From Aurantiochytrium sp. KH105 (Eukaryota; Sar; Bigyra; Thraustochytrida; Thraustochytriidae): a stretch of 64,000 nucleotides of DNA. The DNA lies in contig BGKB01000165.1 of NCBI GenBank assembly GCA_003116975.1, forward strand, positions 1 to 64,000, in the 5' to 3' direction. Below, piece by piece: positions 29,552 to 41,257 of the stretch. The notes under the pieces were generated by a model. That model did not search any database. It was not told the origin of the DNA and was given only the letters and a program-made list of their open reading frames with translations. Position 1 is the stretch's first letter. Each line of letters begins with the position of its first letter. A program made the position numbers and the translations under genes.

Positions 29552-31696
29552 ATGCGAAGGGCGCATTCGCTCGAGCCGGCACGTGGGCGCAACCACTCCC
29601 GCCAAAATGGTCAAGATACCATGGGGATCAGCAGCAACTTCCACAGCAGCAGCAGGGACATTGAGGAAGAAATCATAAACTTGCTCACAATGGATGGCGA
29701 AGACTTTCGCGAGTCGTACGCAACCTGCAAGGTGGAACCAGAACAAGATGATGACGACGACGATGATAACAATCCGTCCACCAAGAAGGAAAGCTTTAAC
29801 CGAGACGTTTACGCATCCAGGAACAAAGGCGGCCTCATGGTGGACAAGTCGAGGCCGCACGGCCTAACCAAGAGGTCCAGACTGCGCGCCCGGGCCAATA
29901 CGATGTACAGCCACACTTTCAGTCGCTCCCTCCCGACTCGCTTCGTGTTGCCAAATGCCGCGGAAACGATGAACGAGCGTTCTCTCTCGAACCGCTCCAT
30001 GTTGTCAGATGCCACGGAAGCGCTGGGCGGAAGCGCCAGATCCTCCTTTGCGTCGCAAGAATCAGCGCTTGTTCCGCAAGGGTTTAAAACGAATCTTCGA
30101 CGCAACAGTCTCCTCGATAATGGCATGTGCGAGTCGTCCCCGCGACTCCTTCCGCGCGAGACGCGACTCTGTGCCTCGCTCGATTCCTTCGAGGTCGCGG
30201 AGGCCAGCGCTCCTGAAGAATTACCCAATGTCAAAATCGAGTTGCACGCAGACTCCACTCTGGCAACGAGTTTGGCCTTTGACGGCGATTTTGAGCCTGG
30301 CGATTTTGTGCGCCTGGATTCAAATGTCGTGGCAGCAAGCGATTACAACGAGCTTGAGAGCCTTTGCGCTCCGCCTGCACAAGAGCTGTTCGTCGCGAGT
30401 GCCCCCATTGCTGCGGACCCCTTCCTTGGCGCGCCAAGCTTTCTTGAGGAACCCTTGGCTGTGACGCGCTCCTCCTCCGTCGGCAAGCGTCATCTCGACG
30501 GTCCCGCACCCTTTCCCCCGCTGGAGACTGGGCTGCCCTTTGGCGAGAGCGATACAGAATTGGGCGACGAGAATATCGAAACCAGGAACCTCAATATGCG
30601 GACAAACCTGGATGTCTTGACATCAAGTTCGGGGCAAGCCGGAGCTGCGGCGTCGGGGCAAGCCGGAGCTGCGGCGTCGGGGCAAGCCGGAGCTGCGGCG
30701 TCAGGTCAAACCGGAGCTGTGGCGGCGGGTCGAACCGGAGCTGCGGCGTCGGATCAAACCGGAGCTGCGGCGTCAGGTCAAACCGGAGCTGTGGCGTCGG
30801 GTAAAGCCGCAACTGCAGCGACACTCTGGATTCTCGAAAGTGTCATGAAGTCTATGACGACTAATGTGCGGGGTGAGCGCGACTGGGAGGGAGCGCGGCG
30901 GAGGTTGGAAACCGAGCGCGGACACAATCCTCAAATCATGCAAGACAAGCGCGTGGGTAAAGGTTTCAAGAATTCAGTCAAGAATCTTTTGCACGAACGG
31001 AGGAAACGCAAGCAGCTCGAATTTTGGAAAACTCTCCAGTCGAAGACCGACATGCGCGCGGCTCTCCGTGACAGCATCTTTAAAGACACCGAAAAATTCC
31101 CCGACGACTTTGTGGGACCTCTTGCGGAGTACCTGCATCGCCAGCGCGTAAAGCCGGCTCCAGGGAGCGTGCTTCAGTGGCCACTGGCAGCGCATCGTGC
31201 CTTCTTGGACCTCGCGTTGCGCCAGCATCGCGACGTCTATGGTCTGCGTTTTCACGCCTTGCATAAAGACCTTTTCGGCACACTCCTCCCTCCTGGCGAG
31301 GTGGAGATGGCGATTTTGTCAGCTTGTGATTGTGAATCCTGTCGGACAGCCTGGGCGCTCGACGAGTGCCCAAACCGCGCCACAGACGCCAAGGCCCTAC
31401 GGCTGCATTGGACTCGCCACAAGGCCGGCCTTCTCTTTGAGGTGCTCAACGCGCACATGAACCTCAACGGTGCAGACATGCACGCATACCTCCGCGAGAA
31501 TGTGCCAAAGCTTCGGGGCTGGAAACACGACGACATTGAAGACTTGCTGTCGCAACTGCACGCTCGAAACAACTGCACGGTTTGCAGGCGCTCGAAGCGT
31601 CTCTGCCAACGAGGTGGCGATCCCGTGGCGCGCCCATTTCCAGAGTGGGAGCCTCGTCACCGAGGCTCATTCTCCTCAGAGGATGATTCCAAATGA
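29552..31696 (+). CDS. Cys/His family regulator B1
   Basis: 714 residues, single exon; starts at 29621 and 29690 are also possible. The N-terminal half is disordered with SUMO-acceptor-like sites (CKVEPE before an Asp run; VKIE). Eight copies of an 8-residue SGQxGAxA repeat lie at about 360-423. The conserved half (about 430-690) is shared with the gene at 35356. It has VRGERDWEGARRRLE, a basic helix VKNLLHERRKRKQLEFWK, a helical stretch, CDCESC (C592, C594, C597), LHWTR (H619) and CTVC (C675, C678). The cysteines and histidine keep order and near-identical spacing in both proteins, suggesting one zinc site. I recognise no named domain. A nuclear regulatory role is inferred from the basic helix, acidic runs and SUMO-like sites. 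Confidence 0.75.
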   Translation: MRRAHSLEPARGRNHSRQNGQDTMGISSNFHSSSRDIEEEIINLLTMDGEDFRESYATCKVEPEQDDDDDDDNNPSTKKESFNRDVYASRNKGGLMVDKSRPHGLTKRSRLRARANTMYSHTFSRSLPTRFVLPNAAETMNERSLSNRSMLSDATEALGGSARSSFASQESALVPQGFKTNLRRNSLLDNGMCESSPRLLPRETRLCASLDSFEVAEASAPEELPNVKIELHADSTLATSLAFDGDFEPGDFVRLDSNVVAASDYNELESLCAPPAQELFVASAPIAADPFLGAPSFLEEPLAVTRSSSVGKRHLDGPAPFPPLETGLPFGESDTELGDENIETRNLNMRTNLDVLTSSSGQAGAAASGQAGAAASGQAGAAASGQTGAVAAGRTGAAASDQTGAAASGQTGAVASGKAATAATLWILESVMKSMTTNVRGERDWEGARRRLETERGHNPQIMQDKRVGKGFKNSVKNLLHERRKRKQLEFWKTLQSKTDMRAALRDSIFKDTEKFPDDFVGPLAEYLHRQRVKPAPGSVLQWPLAAHRAFLDLALRQHRDVYGLRFHALHKDLFGTLLPPGEVEMAILSACDCESCRTAWALDECPNRATDAKALRLHWTRHKAGLLFEVLNAHMNLNGADMHAYLRENVPKLRGWKHDDIEDLLSQLHARNNCTVCRRSKRLCQRGGDPVARPFPEWEPRHRGSFSSEDDSK
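30629..30820 (+). repeat. 24-bp coding minisatellite, 8 copies
   Basis: In-frame tandem repeat encoding SGQ(A/T)GA(A/V)A. The first three units are identical and later units carry substitutions, which suggests expansion at the 5' end. It is absent from the paralogue at 35356. Confidence 0.9.
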
Positions 31697-34600
31697 CTAT
31701 TCTTGTCATTGGCGGACTCTGATGAAAAGAACGATGCACGCGATTTGGGAGAGCATTGAAAGCCATGAAGAATGTACAATCGCAGACAAGAAGGCAAGGC
31801 GTGCTTGTACTATTTGGCAGGCAGCAAGTCCTTGGCCCCATCACTATAAGAACGACATGATGCGAATGAATCGAAAGGAAGAGGCCGCTGCCGGCGAACG
31901 AGATCGCGTCGCTCCAGAGAAGAAGGAAGAGACTACGCCGTGGGGGATTGTACACATATGTTCACGTTTGTAAGCAAGTTGAGTTTGAGTTTATTCACTC
32001 ATCGCGAGTTCGCGGGCGTGAGTCCCTTCTCCCTTTCTTTTCTTGTGATCAAAATGTTTGTCTCATCTGCGGCCAGGTGCTCCGCGCAGCGCGACCTGTT
32101 GACTGCTGCTCTGCTGCTGCGATGAAATTTCTTGCTTTTAAGAACAAGCCTTGCACATTCCAGGAGTACGTAGGCCCGGCCCGCACGAATGATCAGACTT
32201 CACTTCAGAGTGAATTATGACAATAATTTCTTTACTCGCCTGCCTGGTTGGATGAACAATTCGCGCGAGTGAAGGAGAAACGCGGGCTACGCTTGCGGCG
32301 CCGCTCGCGACCTGCGCTTCTTCTTTATTTTCATTTCCAGTGGCACAAGAACCAAGATTCCTTTCATCATAGCTGGCTGAGTGATGAGGAGCAACCCGAC
32401 TCGCGATGAGCCAGACCCCGGAACGCGCCGCCACCAACGAAGATTGCAATTTTCTGGTTCGCCTGGCTGGCAGAGGCGACGTTACGTAGTACAACGCCGC
32501 ATCTTTCATTCACATCAAGCAAGAGCAGGCTAAAAGATCTAGGAAAGCGTTCCGCTCACGCTGGATTCCGCTCGCCTCGGAAGGATCCGTGGTAGTTCCC
32601 GCCGGCCGCTGCTGATGCTACCGTACGAGGGCTGCTTCCATCATGAGGACGTGTACGAAAAGCGGGGCGTTGGGCGACGGCCCGAGCATCGCTCCCTTTC
32701 TCTCCAAACTGCGCCCGCTCACTGTCAGCGGCGCTGCAGGCCGGTCTGCCGGCGAGCCAGCGCGAGCGAGGTCGCAGCTGCCGGCAGAAAAGCGGCGCTC
32801 GCCCTCGCTGCGTCGCCCTCGTCCTCGTGCTCCACGATGGTCGCCTGCCTGCCAGCCAGGTGGGCGTGCGCCCACTCCGGCACGCGCACCGCCAGCCAGA
32901 CCGGGCTGGGCGAAGGCCTGCCTGGCTGCCAGCGCAGGGCTCCCTCCGGTCCCTCGACCCTCGCTTGCGTTCCCCCGGCGCGGCCGCACGGGGGCCGCGG
33001 GCTCGAGGGCTCGAGGCAGGGGAGCGGGATTGCGAGCAGCCGCGGCAGAGGCGCGGGATCCAAATCGAAGGTGGATTCGCGTCAGATCAAACCAAACCAA
33101 GTCAGATCGAAGAGGCGGGATTCAAATCGATGCGGCCAGCATCCACCATGGCCAACAGACAGAAAGAAAGCGGCCATGGTGGCTAGGAGAGAGTCAGCAA
33201 AGAGGCAGGCGAAGCCAAGATCCCACCCGCCCTCGCTCGCCAGCGGTTCCCGGGCCTGCTGGCTGGGTGGCTGTCTGGCTGTCTGTCTGTCTGTCGGCGG
33301 CAGCGGCGGCGCAGGTGCAGCGGGTTCAAGCGCCGCGGCGCTGCGTCGCGCGTCGACAGCGGCGAAGGGAGCGCGGCGCTGGCTGTGGCTCGGCGGACAG
33401 AAAGAAGCTGCACAGGTTTCGGGAGGGCCGGCCGCCACTGCCACGTGCGAGTCGCGGGCGGCTGTGGGGCCTCCATCTCGCAGGTGGAGAGCGCGCCGCG
33501 GCAGGCTTCTTCATACATTCATTCTCGCTCTCGGGCGGGGCGAGCGAGGCGGAGGCAGGCGCAGTGCAGTGCAGGCGACGGTCCAGGGCGAGAGCAAGAG
33601 CAGAGCGTGTGCGCTGCAGAAGAAGAAGAAGAAGAAGAAGAAGTAGAAGAAGGGGAATTGGCGGGAGAGCGGAGGGGAAGCGTCCGGAGAGATGGAGGTT
33701 GTGGCTGGCTGGCTGCCTCACGGGACTTACTCGCTTGCTTTCTCCCGCACCTCACCCCTGACTGTGACTGGCGAGCTGCTGCTGAGGTGACCTCCCGTCC
33801 TCTTTTTCTTTTTCTTTCCTACTCTCTCACGCTCTCATCTTCTCAGTAGCTTGCGGAATCAACCGCGAGCAAGCTTCAGCTGCCGGGGCTGCGGCACGGT
33901 GGGAAACTGCGGGGCGCGGCGGCCTTCTTTCTATCTCAGCAGGGTCACTGCAAGTCCGTACGGCAGTTCCCGGAAGATGCGGGAAGGGGCGACGAACCCC
34001 GCAGCCGCGCTTGTGAGGAGGCACCACTGGGCGGCGTCCAGCGTCGGAAAGCGTTTCTGGAGTTCCCGCCTTAATTTCCAAATAACCGCCTTGAGGGCGG
34101 AGGAGTCAAACGCGCTGTTTAAGGCGGCGCCGCGACCGGGAGGTGGTTTTTGCCATGCTAGATGGGCCCTGGCGGTACACACCCCCATCCACCCTCTCAG
34201 CTCTCATCAGTCGTGCCGGCCTGGGCGGTCGGGCGTCGCAGGTGGTCTGCTCTGCCGCGAGACATGTCATGTCCACCAACCGGGCGACCGGGCGGCCAAC
34301 GGACGCACGCACGACCGCCGCACATCGATCGCTGCACAGCCTCGGCCTCTTCCTTTCCCGTCCCCGGCGCGCAGAGCCGCGTGAAACGCGCGTCTGCGGC
34401 GGAAGAAAGCAAGCGAGCGAGCGCGCGAGCGAGCGTGGCGCGCGAAAAAGAAACAAAGAAAAGAAACAAAAGGCGGAAAGGAAGGTTTCCAAGTCTCGTC
34501 GAACGTGGAAACCAGCCAGTCGAGAAGAAAAGAAGGAAAAAAAAAGGGGGGGGGCGGGCGCGGGAAAGAACGAGTGGGCGGGGCGGCGGGAAGTGCGGAA

Positions 34601-35355
34601 AGCGCGGCGCGCAAGTGGAGCAAAGCGCGGCGCAAGTGCGGAATGCGCGGCCGGCGGGGGGGGCGCGGCGCGCGGGCTCGGCGCGCAGCAGACTGCCAAA
34701 GCCAGGCCCGGTGTGCGGGAAAGGCGCGAAGCAGCGGCCGAAAGCAGGCGAGAAAAGCAGGCGAGAAAAGCAGGCGGGCAGGCGAGCAGCGGCTTGCGCA
34801 CGCGCAGCGAGGCCGCGGCGACGCGAGGCGAGGCGACGCGAGGCGAGGCGAGGCGAGCGCGGGCCCGCGCAGACGGCGGGAGAGATACCCGCGCGAGGGA
34901 GGAAGCGCGGCGGAGAGCCGCAGCGAGAGAGGCGCGCGTGCAGCGAGCGAGCGAAAAGCGTAGCCCCGGCAAAGCCCTGGGAGGCGACGCTAAGGGCTAG
35001 CTAGAACAAAAGGCAGGGGGCGCCAGCACGCGCGCGGCGTGCGCTGCCTGCGTGCGTGCGAGCGTGCGTGCGAGCGTGTCTGCTTGCGCTGCTTGCTTAC
35101 GCTGCGTGCGAGCGTGCGAGCGTGTCGGCTTGCGTGCTGGCGCACGAGACAACGCGGCGTACAGAGACCGGCGCAACGCGCGTGGTGACGCAACAAAGTA
35201 GCGCAGCGCAGCGCAACGCAGCGCAACGCAACGCAACGCAACGCAAGTCGTTGACGCTCAAGCAGACGTCAAGCTCAGCGCTTGGACCGAAGACCTTGAA
35301 TCGCTAGCTTTAGCCCTGTTGCCTGCCTCGCGGCGTACTCGACGGACTCATCAAG
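31697..35355. other. 3.7-kb region without a credible gene
   Basis: Open frames on both strands are Arg/Ala/Ser-rich with no domain. The 3' end of B1 is AT-richer to about 32540. Beyond it the sequence is strongly GC-rich with an AGAAGAAG run near 33617-33648, GGCGA/GCGAG repeats at about 34810-34860, GCGTGCGAGC repeats at about 35050-35130 and CGCAA repeats at about 35200-35246 in the leader of the next gene. Confidence 0.5.
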
Positions 35356-37494
35356 ATGGGGTCCGAGTATCAATATTTGGCGGAAGTCCTCGAAGAGGAA
35401 GCAGATGTTGATGACATGAGCATGAAGCAGCGTACCCTCGCGATCCCCAACCTGATGCTCCTGCAGCAGCAACAAGGGGCAGAAGTCCTCAACACGCAGC
35501 TCGCCGAAATCGTATGGCGGAGTGAATTCCTCTCCGCGCCAGTGTCCCACGACGCGCATTCAGAAGCACACTCGACGCGCAGCTACGAGGAGTCCGACTG
35601 GCTGCCCTCTTCGCCGGAATCGAGTACGACTTGCGACGAGTCCACCTCCAGTGCGTGCGACAACGGAATCTCCGACATCTTCATCAAGGAAGAGTCGCGC
35701 TATTGCAAGTTCAACATTGAGTCCTCCATCCCACTCGTTCCTGAGACACTCATTGTCAACCCTTTTCAGTCATCGCTCCCCAACCTCGCACCTGCCGACG
35801 CCCTCGTTGGCATCAAGGCTGAACCTTCCGAGTCGATGACCTCTGTTCCCGTAACGGCAACGTCCTCCTCCTCTACTTCTTCTTCTTCCTCCTCCTCCTC
35901 CTCCTCATCATCATCATCATCATCATCGTCGTCGTCATCGTCATCAATATCATCGTTCTCGAGCATCAGTGACCCAGATGCGATGCGGCAAAGGGCCACG
36001 AGCAACGCGAGCAGCAATCACGCCGGGTCAAAGTCAGCAAGTCCGACAACCTTTAGCGCCTTCGTCAGCTACCCCCAGGAAGACGACGCTGACGCACAGA
36101 TTCTCGAGTTTGTCTCAGGCATGGGACTCGGCGGCGGACAGGTAGATCGGGCCTCGTCTTATGCGGAAAGGTTAGCCTCGCAACCAATTCCTGTCATGGT
36201 CTCAGAAGCCCCGCTGCCCCCCGCTGAATCCTGTGCACCAACTCTGGGCAAGCGCAGCCGCGAATTGCAAGCTTCTGCGTTTCCAACAAACGCGCCCGCT
36301 GTTGCCTCCGTTGCCTCTTCATCTTCGTCGGCATTGCGCGGCAAGATGTCCGAATCCGCTCTCAATGAGATCACCGGCATGTACTTTCTCATGATGTACA
36401 TTAGCACAGACCTCACCGCTAATGCGCGCGGCGAGCGTGACTTTGAGGGACTCAAGCGCAAAATACAAGAAATGGGCGAAGTGCCCAAGGCCGTGAGCGC
36501 CTGCCTCAACTCGTCCTTCAAGCAAAAGGTCAAGAACCTCGTCCAAGAGCGTCGTAAGCGTGCACAGCTTGACAGCTGGAAGCAACTCCGTGAGGCGCCT
36601 GACATTCGCGCACACTTGCGCATGCGCCTGCGAGACCCGGCCAAGTTTGACCCTGCATTTATTGAGACGCTCGCCCAGTACCTCGAGGAGCTCCTGCGCG
36701 AGGACAGAAAGGCGCCTGGTGACCTCCTCGAATGGCCCACCCTCCAACGCGAGGCTGTCATCAGCAAGGCGGTCTTCTTGCACCAGACGTTTTACCACAA
36801 TCGCCTCTTTGACCTCTACCAGGACCTTGGCTTTCTCTTCGCTCTCGGGGAACTTCAACTCGCCATTCTCTCCAAGTGCAGCTGCGCGCACTGCATGGAT
36901 GCCTGGAATCTCACCCAGGTCGATCGCTCGAATCACCAGGCGCTCAAGCTTCACTGGACGCGCGAGTCGGCGGGTCTTCTCGGTCGCTTGCTCAACCTCC
37001 ACCTCGAGCTCGGTTCCGAAATGTTTCACCATGTTGCGCAGGTGGAGCCCAAGCTTCGTGACTGGGATCCGGAGCACATCCGCGTGCTGCTTAAAAGCCT
37101 TCACACCTCCACCAAGTGTGGCATTTGCAAGCTGAACAAGCGCGCAAAGCACCGCAGTGATCGTCGCAGAGTCGATGACGACTGCACCAGCAAATACCAT
37201 TACCATGTCTATGTCGATGACGAGGACACGGACACGGACGAGTCCACGGACTACGACGGCACTTCAGACGACGAAGACGACGTGGAAGAAAAGAGCGAAC
37301 TTATCAACCTGCGCCACCACCATAACAAGAACGCAAAGTCCAAGGTCGACAATGCCATTGATGAGATTGCGGTTTCGTGCCGCGCCCTTGAGGCCATGCG
37401 CATCGACAGAGCAGACTACAGTGAACCGATCTCGGAGCTCTTTTCAGGAGCTACTTCTCCCTGGGAGCTTGCGCAAATGTACGAACTCGACTAA
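35356..37494 (+). CDS. Cys/His family regulator B2
   Basis: 712 residues, single exon, paralogue of the gene at 29552. The N-terminal half is acidic and disordered, with SUMO-like sites (IKEE; IKAEPSE) and a Ser run (about 171-197). The conserved half (about 345-600) has ARGERDFEGLKRKI, the basic helix VKNLVQERRKRAQLDSWK, a helical block, CSCAHC (C508, C510, C513), LHWTR (H533) and CGIC (C588, C591). The C-terminal 100 residues add acidic and His-rich stretches and a short ordered tail (ELFSGATSPWELAQMYELD). Spacing of Cys and His matches B1 to within two residues. The leader is a CGCAA repeat. Function is unknown; nuclear regulation is inferred. Confidence 0.8.
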   Translation: MGSEYQYLAEVLEEEADVDDMSMKQRTLAIPNLMLLQQQQGAEVLNTQLAEIVWRSEFLSAPVSHDAHSEAHSTRSYEESDWLPSSPESSTTCDESTSSACDNGISDIFIKEESRYCKFNIESSIPLVPETLIVNPFQSSLPNLAPADALVGIKAEPSESMTSVPVTATSSSSTSSSSSSSSSSSSSSSSSSSSSSSISSFSSISDPDAMRQRATSNASSNHAGSKSASPTTFSAFVSYPQEDDADAQILEFVSGMGLGGGQVDRASSYAERLASQPIPVMVSEAPLPPAESCAPTLGKRSRELQASAFPTNAPAVASVASSSSSALRGKMSESALNEITGMYFLMMYISTDLTANARGERDFEGLKRKIQEMGEVPKAVSACLNSSFKQKVKNLVQERRKRAQLDSWKQLREAPDIRAHLRMRLRDPAKFDPAFIETLAQYLEELLREDRKAPGDLLEWPTLQREAVISKAVFLHQTFYHNRLFDLYQDLGFLFALGELQLAILSKCSCAHCMDAWNLTQVDRSNHQALKLHWTRESAGLLGRLLNLHLELGSEMFHHVAQVEPKLRDWDPEHIRVLLKSLHTSTKCGICKLNKRAKHRSDRRRVDDDCTSKYHYHVYVDDEDTDTDESTDYDGTSDDEDDVEEKSELINLRHHHNKNAKSKVDNAIDEIAVSCRALEAMRIDRADYSEPISELFSGATSPWELAQMYELD

Positions 37495-37857
37495 TCATGA
37501 TGAAAAGGCCAAGTCGACCTCGAACGACCCGCCCCCCTCCCCCCCATCTCTGTGTTAAAAAATTAAATCATGCCTGTAGATTATAGCCCACGTATTCCCT
37601 TTTAGACCTGGCTTCGAACACCCCGACGCCTTTGCTGCGCATCATCTCATTCAACCTTTGTACAGTACTCTATGCGATCACAAAGGAAATACAAATAGTT
37701 GGAACACTGGGCAAGATGAATTGAAAGATGAAAGAACTCGTCTCTGCCTTTGTTGCCCCTGTGTTCCATACTCTTTTTCGAAAACATGAATACAGCTTTC
37801 AGTTTGATGAACAGCTCTCAGTTCTGACATGTTGTCAACTTCGCTCTTTCACACCAT
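37495..37857. other. Convergent intergenic spacer
   Basis: AT-richer than its surroundings; 3' ends of two convergent genes. A C-run lies near 37532-37544. No gene seen. Confidence 0.5.
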
Positions 37858-39747
<1,890 letters not shown>

Positions 39748-39761
39748 GGTGTACGCCAGTC

Positions 39762-39841
39762 GCTTCCTGGCGGCGAAGCTGGAAGCGATCTACATCCGCA
39801 CACCACTCGCTGCTTCCTGACGGCCAAGATGGAAGCGATCT
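39762..39841. repeat. 30-bp imperfect direct repeat in leader
   Basis: 39762-39791 and 39812-39841 match at most positions (GCTTCCTG, then CGG, AAG, then GGAAGCGATC) at 50-bp spacing. They lie just upstream of the BRO-N/START start codon. This could be a duplicated regulatory site. Confidence 0.7.
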
Positions 39842-40090
39842 GGGTCCATTCTCGTCGACGAAGACATGGTCTACACTTTACTAAAAAAGAGAACCAGTCG
39901 GCAAGAACTAGTTCTTTGCAGTTTTTATAGAGCAAAATGGAAATAACTAGTTGTCAAACTATAGAATCAATAGCTTGGCGCGGAGACGCCCCGGCGCGGA
40001 CCCGAGAGCGGCCTCCAATTGTTTGTTCGATCCAGTTCTCGCGGAGCGCCGCGGAGCGCCGCGGAGGCGAAGGACGCCGGTCGTGCGTAA

Positions 40091-40171
40091 AGCAAGCAAG
40101 CAAGCAAGCAAGTAAGCAGAAGCATGGACCCATTGGGCCAGCACGAAGCCAAGTTTTACAAAGGTTCGTAG
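40091..40171 (+). promoter_or_regulatory. CAAG-repeat leader with 15-codon upstream ORF
   Basis: An AGCAAGCAAG run (40091-40112) is followed by ATG at 40124 and an in-frame stop at 40169-40171, giving a 15-residue upstream ORF beginning MDPLGQ. It ends 53 bp before the main start at 40225. If the transcript begins upstream, this uORF could dampen translation of the main frame. Confidence 0.4.
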
Positions 40172-40224
40172 ACGCGCTTTTCGTTTGACCGCGACACAGA
40201 CTCGGGCGGCGGGCCTCGCGCACG

Positions 40225-40632
40225 ATGGCCAAGAAGAAGAAGGGCGGCAAGGCCAAGGCCAAGGGCGGCGATGCCAAGGCTGTCGAAAAGCGCGCAGTCG
40301 TTCCCATGGAACCACCCGGATGGATCAAGGTGCAGCTCAAACTTGTCAACTGGACCTTTGACAACGAGACGATCTTCGTACGGCCGAACTCGGCCCTGCA
40401 TTCGATTGCGCGTCGCGTAAAGGAAAAACACGGACACGTGAGCGACCTTGCTCTTTATAAAGGCCAGGTGACGCCCGCCAACCTTTTGGAGGACCTTAAC
40501 CAGACCTTTGACGATCTTGGGCTCGAGGGCGCCCTTCGCAGAGAAGATGCAAAGGCTGTGTCCATATACTACGACTTTAAGCCTATTCTAGACAGCTCGC
40601 CGTTGCTCCTCATCACGCCTCGGACATTTTAA
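40225..40632 (+). CDS. Small conserved beta-grasp (ubiquitin-like) protein
   Basis: 135 residues. A Lys/Gly-rich start (MAKKKKGGKAKAKGG) is followed by a compact domain. PPGWIKVQLKLVNWTFDN gives two strands, NSALHSIARRVKEKHG a helix, and LALYKGQVTP and VSIYYDFKPI later strands; this is the order of a ubiquitin-like fold. There is no C-terminal Gly-Gly, so conjugation is unlikely. The pattern looks like a widely conserved short eukaryotic protein, but I cannot name it. A role in cilia or as an adaptor would be guesswork. The start is in ACGATGG context. Confidence 0.7.
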   Translation: MAKKKKGGKAKAKGGDAKAVEKRAVVPMEPPGWIKVQLKLVNWTFDNETIFVRPNSALHSIARRVKEKHGHVSDLALYKGQVTPANLLEDLNQTFDDLGLEGALRREDAKAVSIYYDFKPILDSSPLLLITPRTF

Positions 40633-41025
40633 TTCGAGAGAACTGTAACAAACACAATATAGTAGTAGTAATAGCACGAACATGAACCGCTTACCTCCTT
40701 ATTTTTCATCCTGTCTTGGGTCGCTGTTAAAACCTTCGCCGTGAGCGTTTTGGACTTTGAATTTGTTTGTAAACGTGGCGAGAGTTGTCTGATGGAATAC
40801 ATTGTCTTCTCGACCTTCGTCTCTCGGCACTTTTTCAGAAAACATTTGTCTGCTGGTGCTTTGGGCACTTTTACACTGCCACTCGCGATTGTTTCGAGGA
40901 AGGAATAAAGGTCTAATACTTGCATGAAGAGAACACACGGAGAAGCAGTCAAGCAATCAAACTGGAAAGACAAGCAAATTACAATGGCATGTTCTGCACA
41001 TCTCAACTGGTTTAGAACCCGACGC

Positions 41026-41105
<80 letters not shown>

Positions 41106-41257
41106 AAACAAGCAAACAAACACTCACGGAAAAAAAATGCAGTTTCATGTTCAGTTTTGCGTAACCTATCTGTAACGATCAACCTAACTGCGACAGCGGC
41201 CAAGCGACCACGGACCGCACGCAGTTCCGATTGCTCGAGCACGCTGCGTGCGCAAGC
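40633..41257. other. Intergenic region with CAAG microsatellite
   Basis: Contains a GTA/ATA run near 40660-40675 and twenty CAAG units at 41026-41105 in the leader region of the next gene. No gene seen. Confidence 0.5.
41026..41105 (+). repeat. CAAG tetranucleotide repeat, 20 copies
   Basis: Pure CAAG on the coding strand, ending 152 bp before the start codon at 41258. The same unit is found close to several other start codons in this window. Confidence 0.97.

Noticed and set aside
33050-33140. GGATCCAAATC / GGATTCAAATC words resembling a tRNA T-arm
   Set aside because: No acceptor stem or anticodon arm can be formed around them; they are parts of a local repeat.
32615-35004. Frames of 280-370 codons on both strands
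   Set aside because: Low complexity dominated by Arg/Ala, cross GGCGA and AGAAG repeats, no recognisable content.
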